Assembly: GCF_021730395.1 (NCBI RefSeq)
Contig: NC_069375.1
Location: 65,809,501-65,873,500 of the forward strand
Source of the DNA: Mercenaria mercenaria
Taxonomy: Eukaryota > Mollusca > Bivalvia > Venerida > Veneridae
Length of the DNA: 64,000 bases
Direction: 5' to 3'
The notes below the pieces were generated by a model. It searched no databases and was not told the DNA's origin. It saw only the letters and a list, made by a program, of their open reading frames with translations. The position numbers and the translations under genes were made by a program. Shown piece after piece: positions 35,464 through 47,255 of this stretch. Each line of letters starts with the position of its first letter. Position 1 is the first letter of the stretch.

Positions 35464-36527
35464 TAATGATTTGGTAAGCTTGTACTACAGTCATCCTGAC
35501 AAACGGTGAGGCAGTCTAGATAGACACTTTCAAACGTTCAAGCAGTATTTGTTTCGTCCCAGCCAAGATACGGCATTCTCAGCATTCTGCAAACCCGGGG
35601 AATCCTGACAGTCAAAAATTCACGTACGAAATTTTACAGTTGTATAAAAGACCTTATTTTTGTTCAAAATTACAGTCTAACTAACAATATAAAATATGTT
35701 TAAAGTATAGCAATTGCAAAATTAAAGAGTAGGATACACATATAAACTAGAGCTATGCATCATAGCTTGTTTATAAAACTTTCTTTGTCATGAAAACAAA
35801 TATGACAATCTTATAATTATTTCTTTTAAACTTATCAGTTTCAAATAAAATGTAATTGCTAATGCATGTGCTTATACATGTCTTTTTTTACAACTGTTTT
35901 TGATTATTGAACATTTGCACTTAACCCATAATGGCTAAAATTCCATTATTTTAGATGGCGTGGTGTCTCTGTGAATTTCAATAAAATCCCGCCAAAATGC
36001 ATTAAAGATCGTTGACAATACTCGTGTTTCCCTCCAAAAAAGTTAATCTGTAATTTTGCGACATGACAATTCTACAGCAGCTGTAACTTTTAACTGTTAT
36101 TCTTAGAGCTGTATTTTTGAGAGCTGTATGTTTTACACCTGTAACTTTTAACTGCCTTTCTGGCAATTTTCAACGTACAGATCTTCAACAACTGTAATTT
36201 CAAAAAGCAGGTCTTTTCTGTTTTCAGACGTTTTACGGCTGTAAAACAGATCCTATTTTCGTACAGGTACTTCACTGGTATATACCACATTTGGTTTCGC
36301 ATGTCATCGAAGAAGGCTCGATCCCGATTTTCGTCGCATCGAAAGTTTCATTATTTATAAACGAATATTAAATTTGCACTGAAATGAAAATCTTTTGCAG
36401 GTACATGAAATGTAGGCCTACATGACCGCTATATGTACGTGGTGTCTTTTGACATTTTCTAATTTTAGACGTGTTTGAGATAAGATAAAGCACATTCATG
36501 TTCATTTTATATAGACATTGATGGAAC
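35464..36527. other. 5' flank of C1q copy B
   Basis: Matches block A at both ends (ACAGTCATCCT; ATGTACGTGGTGTCTTTTGA) but carries extra unrelated DNA at about 35600-36230. No exon is recognised. Confidence 0.5.
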
Positions 36528-36536
36528 ATATATATA
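36528..36536 (+). promoter_or_regulatory. TATA-box-like site of C1q copy B
   Basis: TATATATAA, 67 bp before the ATG, at the place matching 12508 in copy A. Confidence 0.4.
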
Positions 36537-36602
36537 ACTGAAATGGTTGTTTAGAATTAAAAGGATATTTTTTTTCTTTTGAATAAGTATCGTGATCTCG
36601 AG

Positions 36603-36876
36603 ATGGATTATAAAGTAATTATCATTCTAACATATTTAAGTTTGTGTTATTGTCATACTGGGGACACATCTAAATACACGTCAAAAGATATTGGACAACT
36701 TGTGGAAAATTGGGAATCAAAGTTTGTTGATGTTTATAAACAGTTGGAAATTGTTAATTTGGAGTTGCAGAAACAGGTTGCAATAAACAAGGAATTTCGG
36801 GAGAAACTGGCAATTCAAGAACAGATTACTGAAAACTCAAATGGTCAAAGAGATTTATCGTCCATAATAAGAAAAG
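36603..36876 (+). pseudogene. C1q copy B, exon 1 (signal peptide and coiled coil)
   Basis: The exon itself is intact. MDYKVIIILTYLSLCYCH is a signal peptide, followed by the same coiled-coil region as copy A (YTSKDIGQLVENWESKFVD ... KEFREKLAIQEQ). Length (274 nt) and phase-1 donor G|GTAAAA are identical to copy A. It is listed as a pseudogene because exon 3 of this copy carries an in-frame stop. Confidence 0.75.
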
Positions 36877-37200
36877 GTAAAATTGAAATATATTGGATAT
36901 TGAAATACTGAATATGAAATACCACACATGTTATACAGTACTGAATCAATCAGAATCCACGTTACGTTTCATATATAATATTGCGCATGCAGCAACCTGT
37001 CTGTCTGTCTCAATAGTTGGACATTGGTTCTGCAACTGATTACCTGACCTGCTTTCAGAGCCCAGTGATTACCTGAACTTGTACTGTAGTAGTACAATAG
37101 TATCAACCGAGATTAGATATTGGAGTTTTGATAGTTCTTCTGTCCCAGGTTGAGATTTTTATGGAGTCCTGAAAGTTGGAATCCTGTATCCCTTTTACTA

Positions 37201-37413
37201 TTAACCATTAGCCTGCTGGCGGCAAATATTTCTGCCTTTGCGACCAGTGCAGACCAAGACCAGCCTGCACATCCGTGCAGGCTGATCATGGTCTGCACTG
37301 TTCGCTATTTAGCCAGTAAATTTTCAGCAAACACCCCTTCAAATAATAAATTGTGTTGTCCAAATTGAATGATGGACCAGACCAATTAAAAAATTTAGCA
37401 GGGTAAAGGTTAA
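37201..37413. mobile_element. TTAA MITE (piggyBac-like), copy 1
   Basis: Bounded by TTAACCATTAGCCTGCTGGC and TAGCAGGGTAAAGGTTAA, with an inner foldback around GACCAGTGCAGACCAAGACC. TTAA ends and CCYTTA termini fit piggyBac-derived MITEs. It lies in intron 1 of C1q copy B and is absent from copy A's intron. Related copies lie at 51301-51513 and 62912-63112. Confidence 0.75.
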
Positions 37414-37669
37414 GTCATTTTGTTACAGAATTTCTTTTCCTGGTGTAACACTGAGAGGTTTTAATTTACTTTGATTTGTTTAATATCGACCAATCTCTCT
37501 CGAGATTTTACAATGATTGCTAATGAAAACATTTAATTAAATTAAACTGAACCGAAAGAACCATTGTTTTGCTTTGAGAAGAAATAGAAAAAAAAAGATT
37601 CAAAGGCGTTACAGTCATAGATTTGATACAAAGTATCAAGTTTTACTAATAATTTATTTTATTTCTAAG

Positions 37670-37908
37670 GTCGTCAAGAAGGGGAGAACGTGGCCTTCAC
37701 AGCATTCTTGGACCATGAAATAACAAACCTAGGTCCGGACCACACAATACAGTTCGGAGCAGTTGAGCTTAACGAAGGCGGTGCATACAGTAACCACACC
37801 GGTGTTTTCACGGCTCCAGTGGACGGTGTTTACCTGTTTTCGTTCGCTGTTGAAGATTACCATCCCCACAGACTGTGGGCCAAACTGGTTGTTGACAGTC
37901 AGCTGAAG
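37670..37908 (+). pseudogene. C1q copy B, exon 2 (C1q domain, first half)
   Basis: Intact exon of 239 nt with the same splice phases as copy A. It encodes GRQEGENVAFTAFLDHEITN, then GAVELNEGGAYSNHTG and VFTAPVDGVYLFSFAVEDYH, and ends LVVDSQLK at AAG|GTTACA. Substitutions relative to copy A are few and conservative. Confidence 0.75.
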
Positions 37909-38085
37909 GTTACAGTAACATAATACATGTATTACGATATCTTAATTTTAAAGTTACTACAGATAGAACAGTTGAATGCATTCAGCAAATCTGTTTTAAT
38001 ATATTCAAAAGAAATAGTAAACAACTTCATTGTACTATAGTGTAGCAGTATAGTATGAATATTTTTAAAGGATGGTCCCTTGTAC

Positions 38086-38506
38086 AATCTGACTAAAGTA
38101 CATCTCCTATTACGCTACGCTTAGGATCTGAGAACGACCTATTCATAGCCTCGTTCTGACGACCCTTTCGCTAGCCAATCAGAGCTTAACTTACAACATT
38201 TTGCAAATGCGCCTTAGCCTTGACTTTTGATATTTACAATTCTTATGTCGTAATGTGTCAGATAGCCGGTTAGTTCAGTCGGTAGGCCACTTGCTCTGTA
38301 AGCGAGGGGTCCCGGGTTCGAGCCCTGGAATGACTGAACATTTTTCTTACTCTTTGACATTCGAACAAGTCGTCTGATTGGTTCAAATAAAAATAGATTT
38401 GTGAAAATAAGAATAGCAATACTGGAAATCCAAAATATACAGAAGACGTATAAGAATGGGTCGTTCTCAGATCTTCGTTTAGAAGATCAAGCACTTTAGT
38501 CAGATT
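38086..38506 (+). mobile_element. 421-bp inverted-repeat element carrying a tRNA-like sequence
   Basis: The ends AATCTGACTAAAGTACATCT and (reverse) AATCTGACTAAAGTGCTTGA continue with imperfect similarity through GATCTGAGAACGACC for about 55 bp. Identical 12-bp sequences GGTCCCTTGTAC (38074-38085 and 38507-38518) flank it as a target-site duplication. It lies in intron 2 of C1q copy B; copy A's intron lacks it. The interior contains the tRNA-like stretch at about 38264-38335. There is no transposase frame. Confidence 0.75.
38264..38335 (+). tRNA. tRNA-like sequence, loop TCTGTAA (Thr UGU by position)
   Basis: D-arm GTTCAGTCGGTAGG, anticodon stem CTTGC/GCGAG around loop TCTGTAA, and T-arm CCGGGTTCGAGCCCTGG with good A- and B-box resemblance. 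Position 33 is C where tRNAs have U, and the acceptor stem pairs only in part. It is therefore more likely a tRNA-derived or decayed copy than a working tRNA-Thr. Confidence 0.45.
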
Positions 38507-38639
38507 GGTCCCTTGTACTGAAAGCTGTGTCATAAAGAGTAGCACAATAATTATTGCGCTATGTTATGGAATTTATATTAGTGTAATATTCATTTAAGGT
38601 TAAATATAGGACAATAATTGTATGTTCTCTTTCTTTTAG

Positions 38640-38831
38640 GCAAGTGTTGTATAATGGCCAGGAGAAGGTCAAAACAATAAAAATGCACAAGGAAGTAACA
38701 CAGTGGTGCTGAGATTAAAATCGGGACAGGCCGTCTGGGTTGCAGTCGACTCCCGAGATTCGGGTGAAAGCCTCCAAGGATGGTCCAATCTACGGTCAAC
38801 GATGTTCACGGGTGTCTACCTATATCCATGA
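38640..38831 (+). pseudogene. C1q copy B, exon 3 with an in-frame stop
   Basis: The acceptor TTCTTTTAG is intact and the exon starts ASVV. The codon matching glutamate in copy A's ASVIEW is TAA (38652-38654), which would truncate the protein near the middle of the C1q domain. Beyond it the frame stays open and conserved (GSNTVVLRLKSGQAVWVAVD, SLQGWSNLRSTMFTGVYLYP, stop at 38829-38831). The exon is two codons longer than copy A's. A recent single nonsense change is the simplest reading. A sequencing error or allele difference is possible. Confidence 0.8.
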
Positions 38832-38886
38832 ACTTTTGTGAAACGGAGAATAAATAATAAAACAGTACTCAATGAGTTAACTTATT

Positions 38887-39716
38887 AGTCCACTACTGGT
38901 TGAAAACCAATTTCGGGGACTACAGAATTGCGTTTTCCGTCCGTCTGTCATTCTGTCGATCCGTCCGTCCGTCCGCAATTTCGTGTGTGGTCCATTACTC
39001 TTTCATTCATCAAGAGATTTTAATATTACTTCGCACATATATTCTCCATGATAAGATAATGTGTCATGCATAACTTTCAGACCACTTGCTTAAAGGTAAA
39101 GGTCACACTTGGCAGTAAAATGTTAAGTAAACGTGGCATGAACAGGGTCTGTTTTATGTCCAGTCCGGAACTCTGTCATCCATCAAGGGATTACAATATA
39201 ACTTGGCATAAATGTTTCCTATGACAAGACGACGTGTCACGCTTAAATCCAGAACCATAGCTTAAGGGTCAAGGTCACACTTGAAGATCAAAGGTCAATA
39301 GAGTTGTTTTTCTATCTGGTCTATAACTTTGTCGTGCAAAACAGGATTTAAAATTTATCAGCATAAATATTCTCCTGGATGAGACAACGTGTCATGCGCG
39401 CAAAAACTGGACCCTTAAATGAAAGGTCAAGGTCATTCTAAGAAGTCAGAGGCAAAAGGGTTTTTTTTTCCTGTCCGATCTGTAATTCAATTGTCCTTAA
39501 AGAGATCTTAATATTACTCGGCACAAATGTACCCCAGGATAAGATGATGTGTCATGTATATTACAGGACCTCTAACTTAAAGGTCAAGGTCACACTTTGA
39601 GGTCAAAGGTCGATAGATTTTTTCCTATACCTCTGTCATCCATGAAAGAATTTTAATATTAAAATGTTTTTAATAATGAGACTACTTGTCTTACGCAACC
39701 CCTTATCCCTATCTCA
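38887..39716. repeat. Interspersed element with about 190-bp internal repeats, left part
   Basis: Opens with a GTCCACTACTGGTTGAAAAC, TTTCGGGGAC hairpin-like start and a GTCCGTCC run. It then repeats units containing AAAGGTCAAGGTCACACTTG, AGGTCAAAGGTC and a TGATAAGATAATGTGTCATG motif about every 190 bp. The BEL/Pao copy at 39717-46749 splits it; it continues at 46750. It sits in the 3' flank of C1q copy B and is absent from copy A. Confidence 0.65.
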
Positions 39717-39856
39717 ATATCTTAGATATAGTGGAATATAGCAATAATGACGCTGTTCCAGGTTCGATACCTTTTTAATAATGACGTTACATACAAAACA
39801 TTGCAAGGATGTGACGTTGACGTTTACGTTACGTTAAAGCGCGCCAATTCCCGACA
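39717..39856 (-). repeat. BEL/Pao long terminal repeat, 3' copy
   Basis: About 140 bp, matching the copy at 46610-46749 almost perfectly. On the minus strand it starts TGTCGGGAATTGGCGCGC. It is short for this superfamily. Confidence 0.75.
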
Positions 39857-41521
39857 TACTCGGGGCCACGAAATGATACTTTACACATTAAAGAAAATTA
39901 CTTAATCACAATAAATCGCGTGTATCAGAATTAATACTTAAAAGTTCATGAATATTGCTATCACATATGAAAGTTCATTAGTTTATAGTTCACACATCGT
40001 CAGTGATGTCGTCTGTGGTGGGTACACTTCCTACTTCTAGTGGGTATAGCTTCACGATTGGTTGTCACATCACACCTGTAGTAGTTCTAAGTTTGACTGC
40101 TCGTGTTAACCCGTCCATACCAGTGAGTAACTCGTCTACCAGGCCAAGATTCCATCGTATTCTCGGAGAGTCGTCATGGATTAGTACAACGTCACCCACT
40201 TTTATCGTTTGGGCGTTACTTCCTATCTTCTGGTGGTGTTCACGAAGAGCCGTCAGGTACTCGGACATCCATCTGCGCCGAAAGTGGTCTATTAGCGTCT
40301 GCTGCATCCGGGCTCGCTTGGTAAGTGATGTGTGATCTGACGTTACATCACAGTTAGTGGCATCAATGTCGTTGGAATATGGTAATGATGTCGTCTGGCG
40401 GCCATACAACAGGTGTGCTGGGGTCAGTGGTCTAGGATCATCTGGACTGAATGGAACGTGCGTCAGCGGTCGATTGTTAATCATGCACTCTGTCTCTGTA
40501 GTGATGGTTTGAAGGGTTTCCAGGGTAACGTACGCTCGTCCAATAATCTTCTTAAGGGTCACCTTTGTCAGGCCAATGAGTCTTTCCCAGAATCCTCCGT
40601 ACCAGGGAGCTCTCTTAGGTATAAATCGCCATTCTGTACCCATTTCACTCAGTGATGTTCTAATAGATGCAGACTGGAACAGTTTTCTGAGACTGGTAGC
40701 AGCAGACTGGTATGTCGTAGCGTTGTCTGATATCATGACTTTAGGAAGGGACTTTCTGCTGACAAACCTTCTAAACGCTTGCATAAATGTAGATTCTGAT
40801 AGGTCGGTGACAAGTTCTAAATGTATGGCTCGTGTAGCTGCGCATGTGAAGAGACATATGTATGCCTTTGATTTGGTTCCTGTATTGTTCTTAGTTTGGA
40901 TGGCTCCGGTAAAGTCAACACCTGTGACTGTGAATGGAGGTGCATTTTCAACTCGTATCTTTGGCAACGGTGGTGGATCAGGGGCACTGTAGGGTCTCCC
41001 GGTGACTCGTCTGCATGTCACGCACTTACGGGTTATGGCGTTCACACACTGTCTAATGGCCGGTATCCAATACTTCTGACGAATGTTGGTTACTTTAGCG
41101 TTCGTTCCGGCATGCAGGTATTTCTCATGGGCGTTCTGTACAATTAGGCGGGTAAGTAGGTGTTTCTTAGGCAATAAGTAAGGAAACTTCGTTGATTCAG
41201 CAACAGGGGCATTCTGGATTCTCCCGCCACATCGAAGTAGGGACGTAGGGGACTTCAGGTAGGTAACTTCATCTGGATAAGCGGTTTCCTGGCAATCTCG
41301 CAATAACATTTGCTCATCATCTTGTAGTTCTTGTGTAGACAGAACACCTAACATTCTATGTTGAGAAGTTCGACAATTGTATACGAATCGTCGTACGTAG
41401 GCCATAACACGAAGGAGCTTGCTGTATTTGCTGAATCTGGTTATGTCAATCAACTGGAGTATGCTAATGTCTTGGCTAGATGTCGTCTGCTGGTTGGAGA
41501 GTATGTTAGAATTATCAACTA

Positions 41522-42746
41522 TTCTTGCCTACCTAGCGGGGAAAGTATACATTTATCCTAGCACGCGCCGGTGATAGTTATCCATGTATTTCCCTAGGGA
41601 AAAACCTTGTCTAAAATAGCGTGCACTAAGGTGACGTCACATAGTACTTGTACCATTGTGACGTCATGAACTTTATAAATAATGTCAGGAAATGCCCAAA
41701 CCTATTTGTCTCCACGATCTATTTTGAATATGATAGGCAAGAAAAATGATCTAACATGTCTGCCTGTGTAAGACAGCTGTTTTCCCTACCCTCGGGACAG
41801 CATGGATAAAAAACCTCGCTAACGCTCGGTTTTCCATTCCACACTGTCCCTCGGGTAGGGAAAACCCCGTCTTACACAGGCAGGCATGTAAGATCCTTAT
41901 ATTCTTGCCTACCTAGCGGGGAAAGTATACATTTATCCGAGCACGCACCGGGGATAGATATTCATGTCTTTCCCTAGGGAAAAACCTTGTCTAAAATAGC
42001 GTGCACTAAGGTGACGTCACATAGTACTTGTACCATTGTGACGTCATGAACTTTATAAATAATGTCAGGAAATACCCAAACCTATTTGTCTCCACGATCT
42101 ATTTTGAATATGATAGGCAAGAAAAATGATCTAGGTTAGAGGCCACCAATTGTTTTCCTATAGACTTACATTGTAACATTATGGCGTTTACGGCCTTCCA
42201 TACATCGAAACATGTATATCTAATTACAAGTTTTTCAAGAACTATCCTAGTTCTACCAAAATATCGGACGAAAAACTTATGAATAGTGATACTTTATTTA
42301 AGTAATTTTCGTGTGAATGAGATGACCCCCTGTTTACATCATTGACATGGCGGGAGAAATTCGTTTGATAAAACTTTTTTTCAATACACATAAAATGTAG
42401 CAAATTTTGTCAAAATGTATAATAAAATACTGTAAATGCAGTGAAAAAATATCAATTTTGAAAACATAATCACTTCCTGGGTTTGTTTACATGACTGACT
42501 AATCAGAACGCACACACGTTACCTTATTCCCAGGTATACACTTACCTCATTCCCAGTAAGTTCCCTGTACTTTTTTGAATTGGTGGTCTCTGACCTCTAA
42601 CATGTCTGCCTGTGTAAGACAGCTGTTTTCCCTACCCTCGGGACAGCATGGATAAAAAACCTCGCTAACGGTCGGTTTTCCATTCCACACTGTCCCTCGG
42701 GTAGGGAAAACCCCGTCTTACACAGGCAGGCATGTAAGATCCTTAT
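41522..42746. mobile_element. Composite foldback insertion inside the BEL/Pao copy
   Basis: A unit of about 380 bp occurs twice in tandem. Each unit has a 222-bp part with ends TTCTTGCCTACC and its reverse (41522-41743 and 41902-42123), followed by a 136-bp palindrome ACATGTCTGCCTGTGTAAGA...GGCAGGCATGT (41754-41889 and about 42600-42735). The second unit is split by a further element at about 42135-42596. The two units are nearly identical. Confidence 0.75.
42135..42596. mobile_element. MITE with GGTTAGAGGCCACC-type ends and TA target
   Basis: GGTTAGAGGCCACCAATTG on the left and AATTGGTGGTCTCTGACCTC on the right are imperfect inverted ends. TA on both sides, and the uninterrupted first unit (GATCTAACATG), give an exact empty site, which fits a Tc1/mariner-like TA insertion. 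No coding region. Confidence 0.65.
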
Positions 42747-45700
42747 AATGTCGTCTGCTCTTCACTGGTCGTCTGCATTAATGCCTGTGTAGAATCCCAA
42801 GTAGGCCACGTACTAGTGTCACATAACCAGGAGGGACCGGTACTCCACAGACTGCTACTCAGGAACTTATCTGCAGTGATGCCTCGGGTAAGTAGATCCG
42901 CTGGGTTACTATCTGTTGGGCAATATCTCCATGACGACCCTGGGGTTAAGTTAGATATCTCGGATACTCGGTTGGTAATAAATTTCTTGGAAGGTTTCGA
43001 TGACTTCAACCAGTGTAGGACGATCTGGTTGTCGGACCGATATGTAATGTCTGTGACCATGAGCGACTTCTGTAGATGGGAACCTAGTCTTGCACCAATC
43101 AAGGCAGCCATCAATTCTAGTTGTGGTAGTGTGAGCTTCTTGAGGGGTGCCACTCGATTCTTCGCCATGACAAGTCGTGCGTCGGTGCTATAGCAGATGT
43201 ACGCTGCGGCTCCATATGATGCCATACTGGCGTCTACAAACACGTGTAACTGCCCTGAGGTCCTGTCAAGTCCGGAACTAGCGGTAGGCAGCAGTAATCT
43301 GGGTAAGGTCATGGTTTGTGCGGAATTCAAATCGAAGCTAAGGGTATGCCATGCGTGCTGTATATCTTCTGGTAACGGGACATCCCAGTCATAACTTTTC
43401 TTCCATAGATCTTGTAGTAGAATCTTGGTTCTGATGGTTACAGGGCTAAGCAGGCCTAGTGGGTCATAAATTCTATATGTATACTTCAAGACTGCTCTCT
43501 TTGTCACTTTGTCTAGTTGGGAAATAACTCTTGGGGGAAATGACAGCATGTCACTAGTGGGATTCCAACGTAAGCCTAGGATCTTTATTAACTCATCACT
43601 ATCGAGTACGCCGACGGTACTTGCGGTATGACGTAAATTGTCGCTGTTAGAGGTCCAGGAACGTTGATTCATGCCGGCGTTGGACATCAGTGTTCTGGAT
43701 TCCCAGAAGTAGTTCAAGAGGTCCAATTCATTTGTAAAGCTGGATACTACGTTGTCTACGTAGAGGTCTCGCTCTATAATGGTAGCTGCTTTGAGTCTCG
43801 GGTTCAAACGTAGATGCTTTAGGAGGGTCGCATTCAGCATGAATGGCGAACATGTAGCGCCAAATAGCACAACTTTAAAGGGATAGGTAATCAAGGGACT
43901 GCAGGGATCGTTAGTGTTCTGTAGCCATAGGAATCTCGTAACATCTCTGTCATTCTCGTGCAGGCCCACGTGAAGAAAAGCCTTTTCAATGTCTGTGGTA
44001 ACTGCGTATCTGTTGTACCGGAATCGGGTTAGAAGGGAAGTCAAATCGTTCAGGATTGGCGGGGTTGATTCTAGGCAATCATTCAGGGACGGCTCATCAC
44101 GGGATTTTCGGCAGCTGCAATCATACACAATTCTGATGGGGTGGTAGAGGAATCCTTTTTCACTGGGTGATGGGGTATGTAGTACACTCTTGTTGTCTGG
44201 GAATCTTCGTCAACTTTCTCTTTAAAGCCTCTTCTTTCCTGTTCTGCGATGATCTCGCCATACTTCTGCAGTATCTCTGGCTCTGCACTTAGTCGCCTGA
44301 TAGTGTTCTCGGTTTTGCGTTTGGTAATCTGGTAGTTTGTGGGAAGTGGAGGATGGTCTTGTTTCCATGGTAACTGGGCAGTGTATCTTCCATTACTATA
44401 CTGAATGGCATTCTGCTGATAATTCTCAAGGTAGTCTGTGATCTTCTCGTCATCGGTACTATCGGCGATCCCCATGCTCTCTAGCTTCCAGAATTTCTCT
44501 AGGCTGTGGACTTCATCTGCACAGGAAGTGATAACGTTCAGTGCATGCTGGGTAGAAATCTCTGGAGGTCGAATCAGGTAAGCGTCCGGATAATAGGTAG
44601 CCAATCTTGGACTTTACTGCCGTGGGACCATCTCCACGTCGTACCTCATCTTCAACAATATCCCAGTAGAAATCAGCGCCGATGAGTAGGGATATGTTAA
44701 AACAACTGACACTGCTCACTAGATGGGCTAACTTAAGACGACGTAAGTATGGTAAATTAACCGTGGAATCTTTCAGGTGATTAGTAATGGGATTTGCTAT
44801 GGTCGGGACAATAATAGTTTTGATAGGGATCTTTTGCTTAGAATCTGTTATCAGGTAGACCGTGGTGGTATCAAGGTGCTGAACTCCGTCACTCCTCCCT
44901 CCAAATGCCGACAAACAAATTATCTCGGTTGTCTCCCTTGGCAGTTGTAATTCTTGCGCTAACGACTGTGTTATGTACGATCGTTGTGATCCTTCATCAA
45001 ATAGGATAGTAGCGTCTAAAGAATGGTTTTTTCTGGAACATATAGGAGCGATGGCTGTCTTCAGTAAAACTCCGGATAGGGATTTTTGGGTTGATGATGC
45101 GTGCATCGTAACTTCCGGTTGGGGATAGGACGCTTGAGCTGCTGCCTTTGGGTCACTGTGAGTCTGTGCAGGTCTACTAGGTTGCGGGGCGTTTTCTGGC
45201 CGGCAAATACTTGTGTGATGCTTCTTGTGGCACTTCTGACATGTACGACGTGACTTGCATCTGGACATCATGTGTGAACCAAGGCAGTTGAAGCATGGTC
45301 GATTCTTTTTTACGACGGCTAGTCTGGATGCGACGTCAGGGTACTTGGTACAATCTATGGAACTGTGTGATTCCTGACAGAAGGCACACTTTACTGGATT
45401 TCTATGTGATCTTTTAGGGGGAATCATGGGGTTGGAAGAAACTGGCGCAGTTCGTTTGGTCTTATAGGCTGATGACTTATAGGACCGCCTGCATCTAATA
45501 TGTTTATTTCCCTGGATATTGCCTTGCGTAGATCTAGCAACTGCCAGTCACCGTCGCTGTGCTCTCGGGCTAGGTTACGTCGTACTTCTCCTGGTAACTT
45601 ATCTAATATTATTGGAACTAGTAAGTTGCCGTACGTGTCCTGATACTGACCATTGGACTCTAGACTACGGAGATACGATTCCAACTTATCGTAGAAACTG

Positions 45701-46609
45701 CGCAAGCTATGGATATTATTTGTCGGGGCTGGAAGCTGAAGAAGGGCTTGCATAGTGACGTGGGTAATTTTTGTCGGCGACCATACCTTTCTTTCAGTAA
45801 ATCTATCGCTCGAGCATAATTTGGATTGGTCAGCGTAAAACCTTCAATGGTATTGGCTGCTTCAGATTCAAGCTGAGATTGCAAGTAGCTGAACTTTTGC
45901 ACATCAGTTAGATTATAATTTAGATGTATGGTGGATTCGAATGAGTCCCAGAACGTTTGCCAACGTAAAATATCCCCGTTGAAAGTAGGGAGTGTAAGTT
46001 TCGGTAGTCTATGGAAAATGGACGAGTTTGTAGAATTAATAGAAGCATTACTTACAGGTTGGCATGTATACTGTACTCTGTCTGTGGCTATACTCTGTGA
46101 CTGAGCGCTTGCGTTGCTGAATGGTTCTCCAGGGCAGACGTCAGTGGGATAAAACTCTGTAGACCGGATACCCTCCGCAGACTGGACACGGAACTCTGAA
46201 GGATGGAAACTGGACCCTGTAGGTTGGATACTGGACCTGGTAGGCTGGACATCAATACTGGCGGTAGTTGCGGCTTGGATAGATGGTGTGGAAGATTTGC
46301 GGTTGTTCTTAAAAGCTTGAAGACTTTTGATCTGAATTTTTCGCTCAGCATGTAATCATCGGTCTCAGTCATCTCAGTTAGTAAATCTTCGCCATCAGTT
46401 TGCGCTAGTATCTTTTCATTAGTACCTTCCAGTGACTTGAACTTGGCCTCTACTGCCTCAAAAATCGTGTCGAATTCCACCATGTCGACATCGCTACTTT
46501 TTACATCTTCAATCTTTTTCAGCTGGGCAGTAATGACGGCTTTCTGTGCCTCTCGTATCTGGAGTAGTTTCTGCTTCATTTCTGTTGATTTTCTTTGGTC
46601 ACGGCACCA

Positions 46610-46749
46610 ATATCTTAGATATAGTGGAATATAGCTATAATGACGCTGTTCCAGGTTCGATACCTTTTTAATAATGACGTTACATACAAAACATTGCAAG
46701 GATGTGACGTTGACGTTTACGTTACGTTAAAGCGCGCCAATTCCCGACA
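46610..46749 (-). repeat. BEL/Pao long terminal repeat, 5' copy
   Basis: Partner of 39717-39856, next to the primer-binding-like site on its inner side. Confidence 0.75.
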
Positions 46750-47250
46750 ATCAAAGGTCAAGGTCACTGTCAGAGGTCAAAGGTCAATAAGATTTTTTTC
46801 TTTCCGGTCCATGACTCTATCATTACTAAAGGGATTTACATAAATGTTCACCATGATGAGACAATGTGTCATGTGCAATACCCAGACCCCAAGTGCAAAG
46901 GTCAAGGTCACACCTGAAGGTCAAAAGTGAACATTGATCTTTTCCTGTCCAGTCTTTAAAATATTTTGAATAAGCTCTGTGTCATAAGGACCTAATTAAA
47001 GAAAATACTTCAGAATTACTCCCCTTTAATATGATGCCTTCTTTCATTTTTTCCCACCAATTTCAAAAAGAAATGTACTCAAAATCGAAATTCAATACTT
47101 TTTTTTATATCTAAAGATGTTATGAAACAATCAATAACAGTTACTATAGGTTTTTGTATATGCAAATTTTGTTAATACATCATTGACAGATATCTGACCA
47201 TTATGTTTTATTGCAGTAAAGAAAATTCAATGCCTTCCAGCTGCATGGTA
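46750..47250. repeat. Interspersed element with GGTCAAGGTCAC repeats, right part
   Basis: Continuation of 38887-39716 after the BEL/Pao copy (ATCAAAGGTCAAGGTCACTG, CACCATGATGAGACAATGTG). It ends before the C1q 3' flank resumes at about 47256. Confidence 0.6.
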
Positions 47251-47255
47251 ATACT

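Larger units (their letters stand above)
39717..46749 (-). mobile_element. BEL/Pao LTR retrotransposon, broken, with a nested insertion
   Basis: Minus-strand element of about 7.0 kb including about 1.2 kb of later insertion. It has direct repeats of about 140 bp at its ends and a primer-binding-like site TGGTGCCGTGACC next to the right one. Parts in order along the minus strand are: gag-like region with CCHC-type zinc knuckles (about 45.2-46.6 kb), aspartic protease (about 44.9-45.1 kb), reverse transcriptase (about 43.3-44.2 kb), RNase H (about 42.8-43.3 kb) and integrase with a zinc-binding front part and a C-terminal region typical of BEL/Pao (about 40.1-41.5 kb). No envelope part is recognised. 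The coding region shows about five interruptions plus the insertion, so it is a fossil. Its end repeats differ at about one place, so it is young. It landed inside the older repeat at 38887-47250. Confidence 0.85.

Noticed and set aside
40576-40992. 138-residue plus-strand frame
   Set aside because: It is antisense to the integrase part of the BEL/Pao element.
46437-46634. Plus-strand frames over the gag-like region
   Set aside because: They are antisense shadows of the BEL/Pao element.
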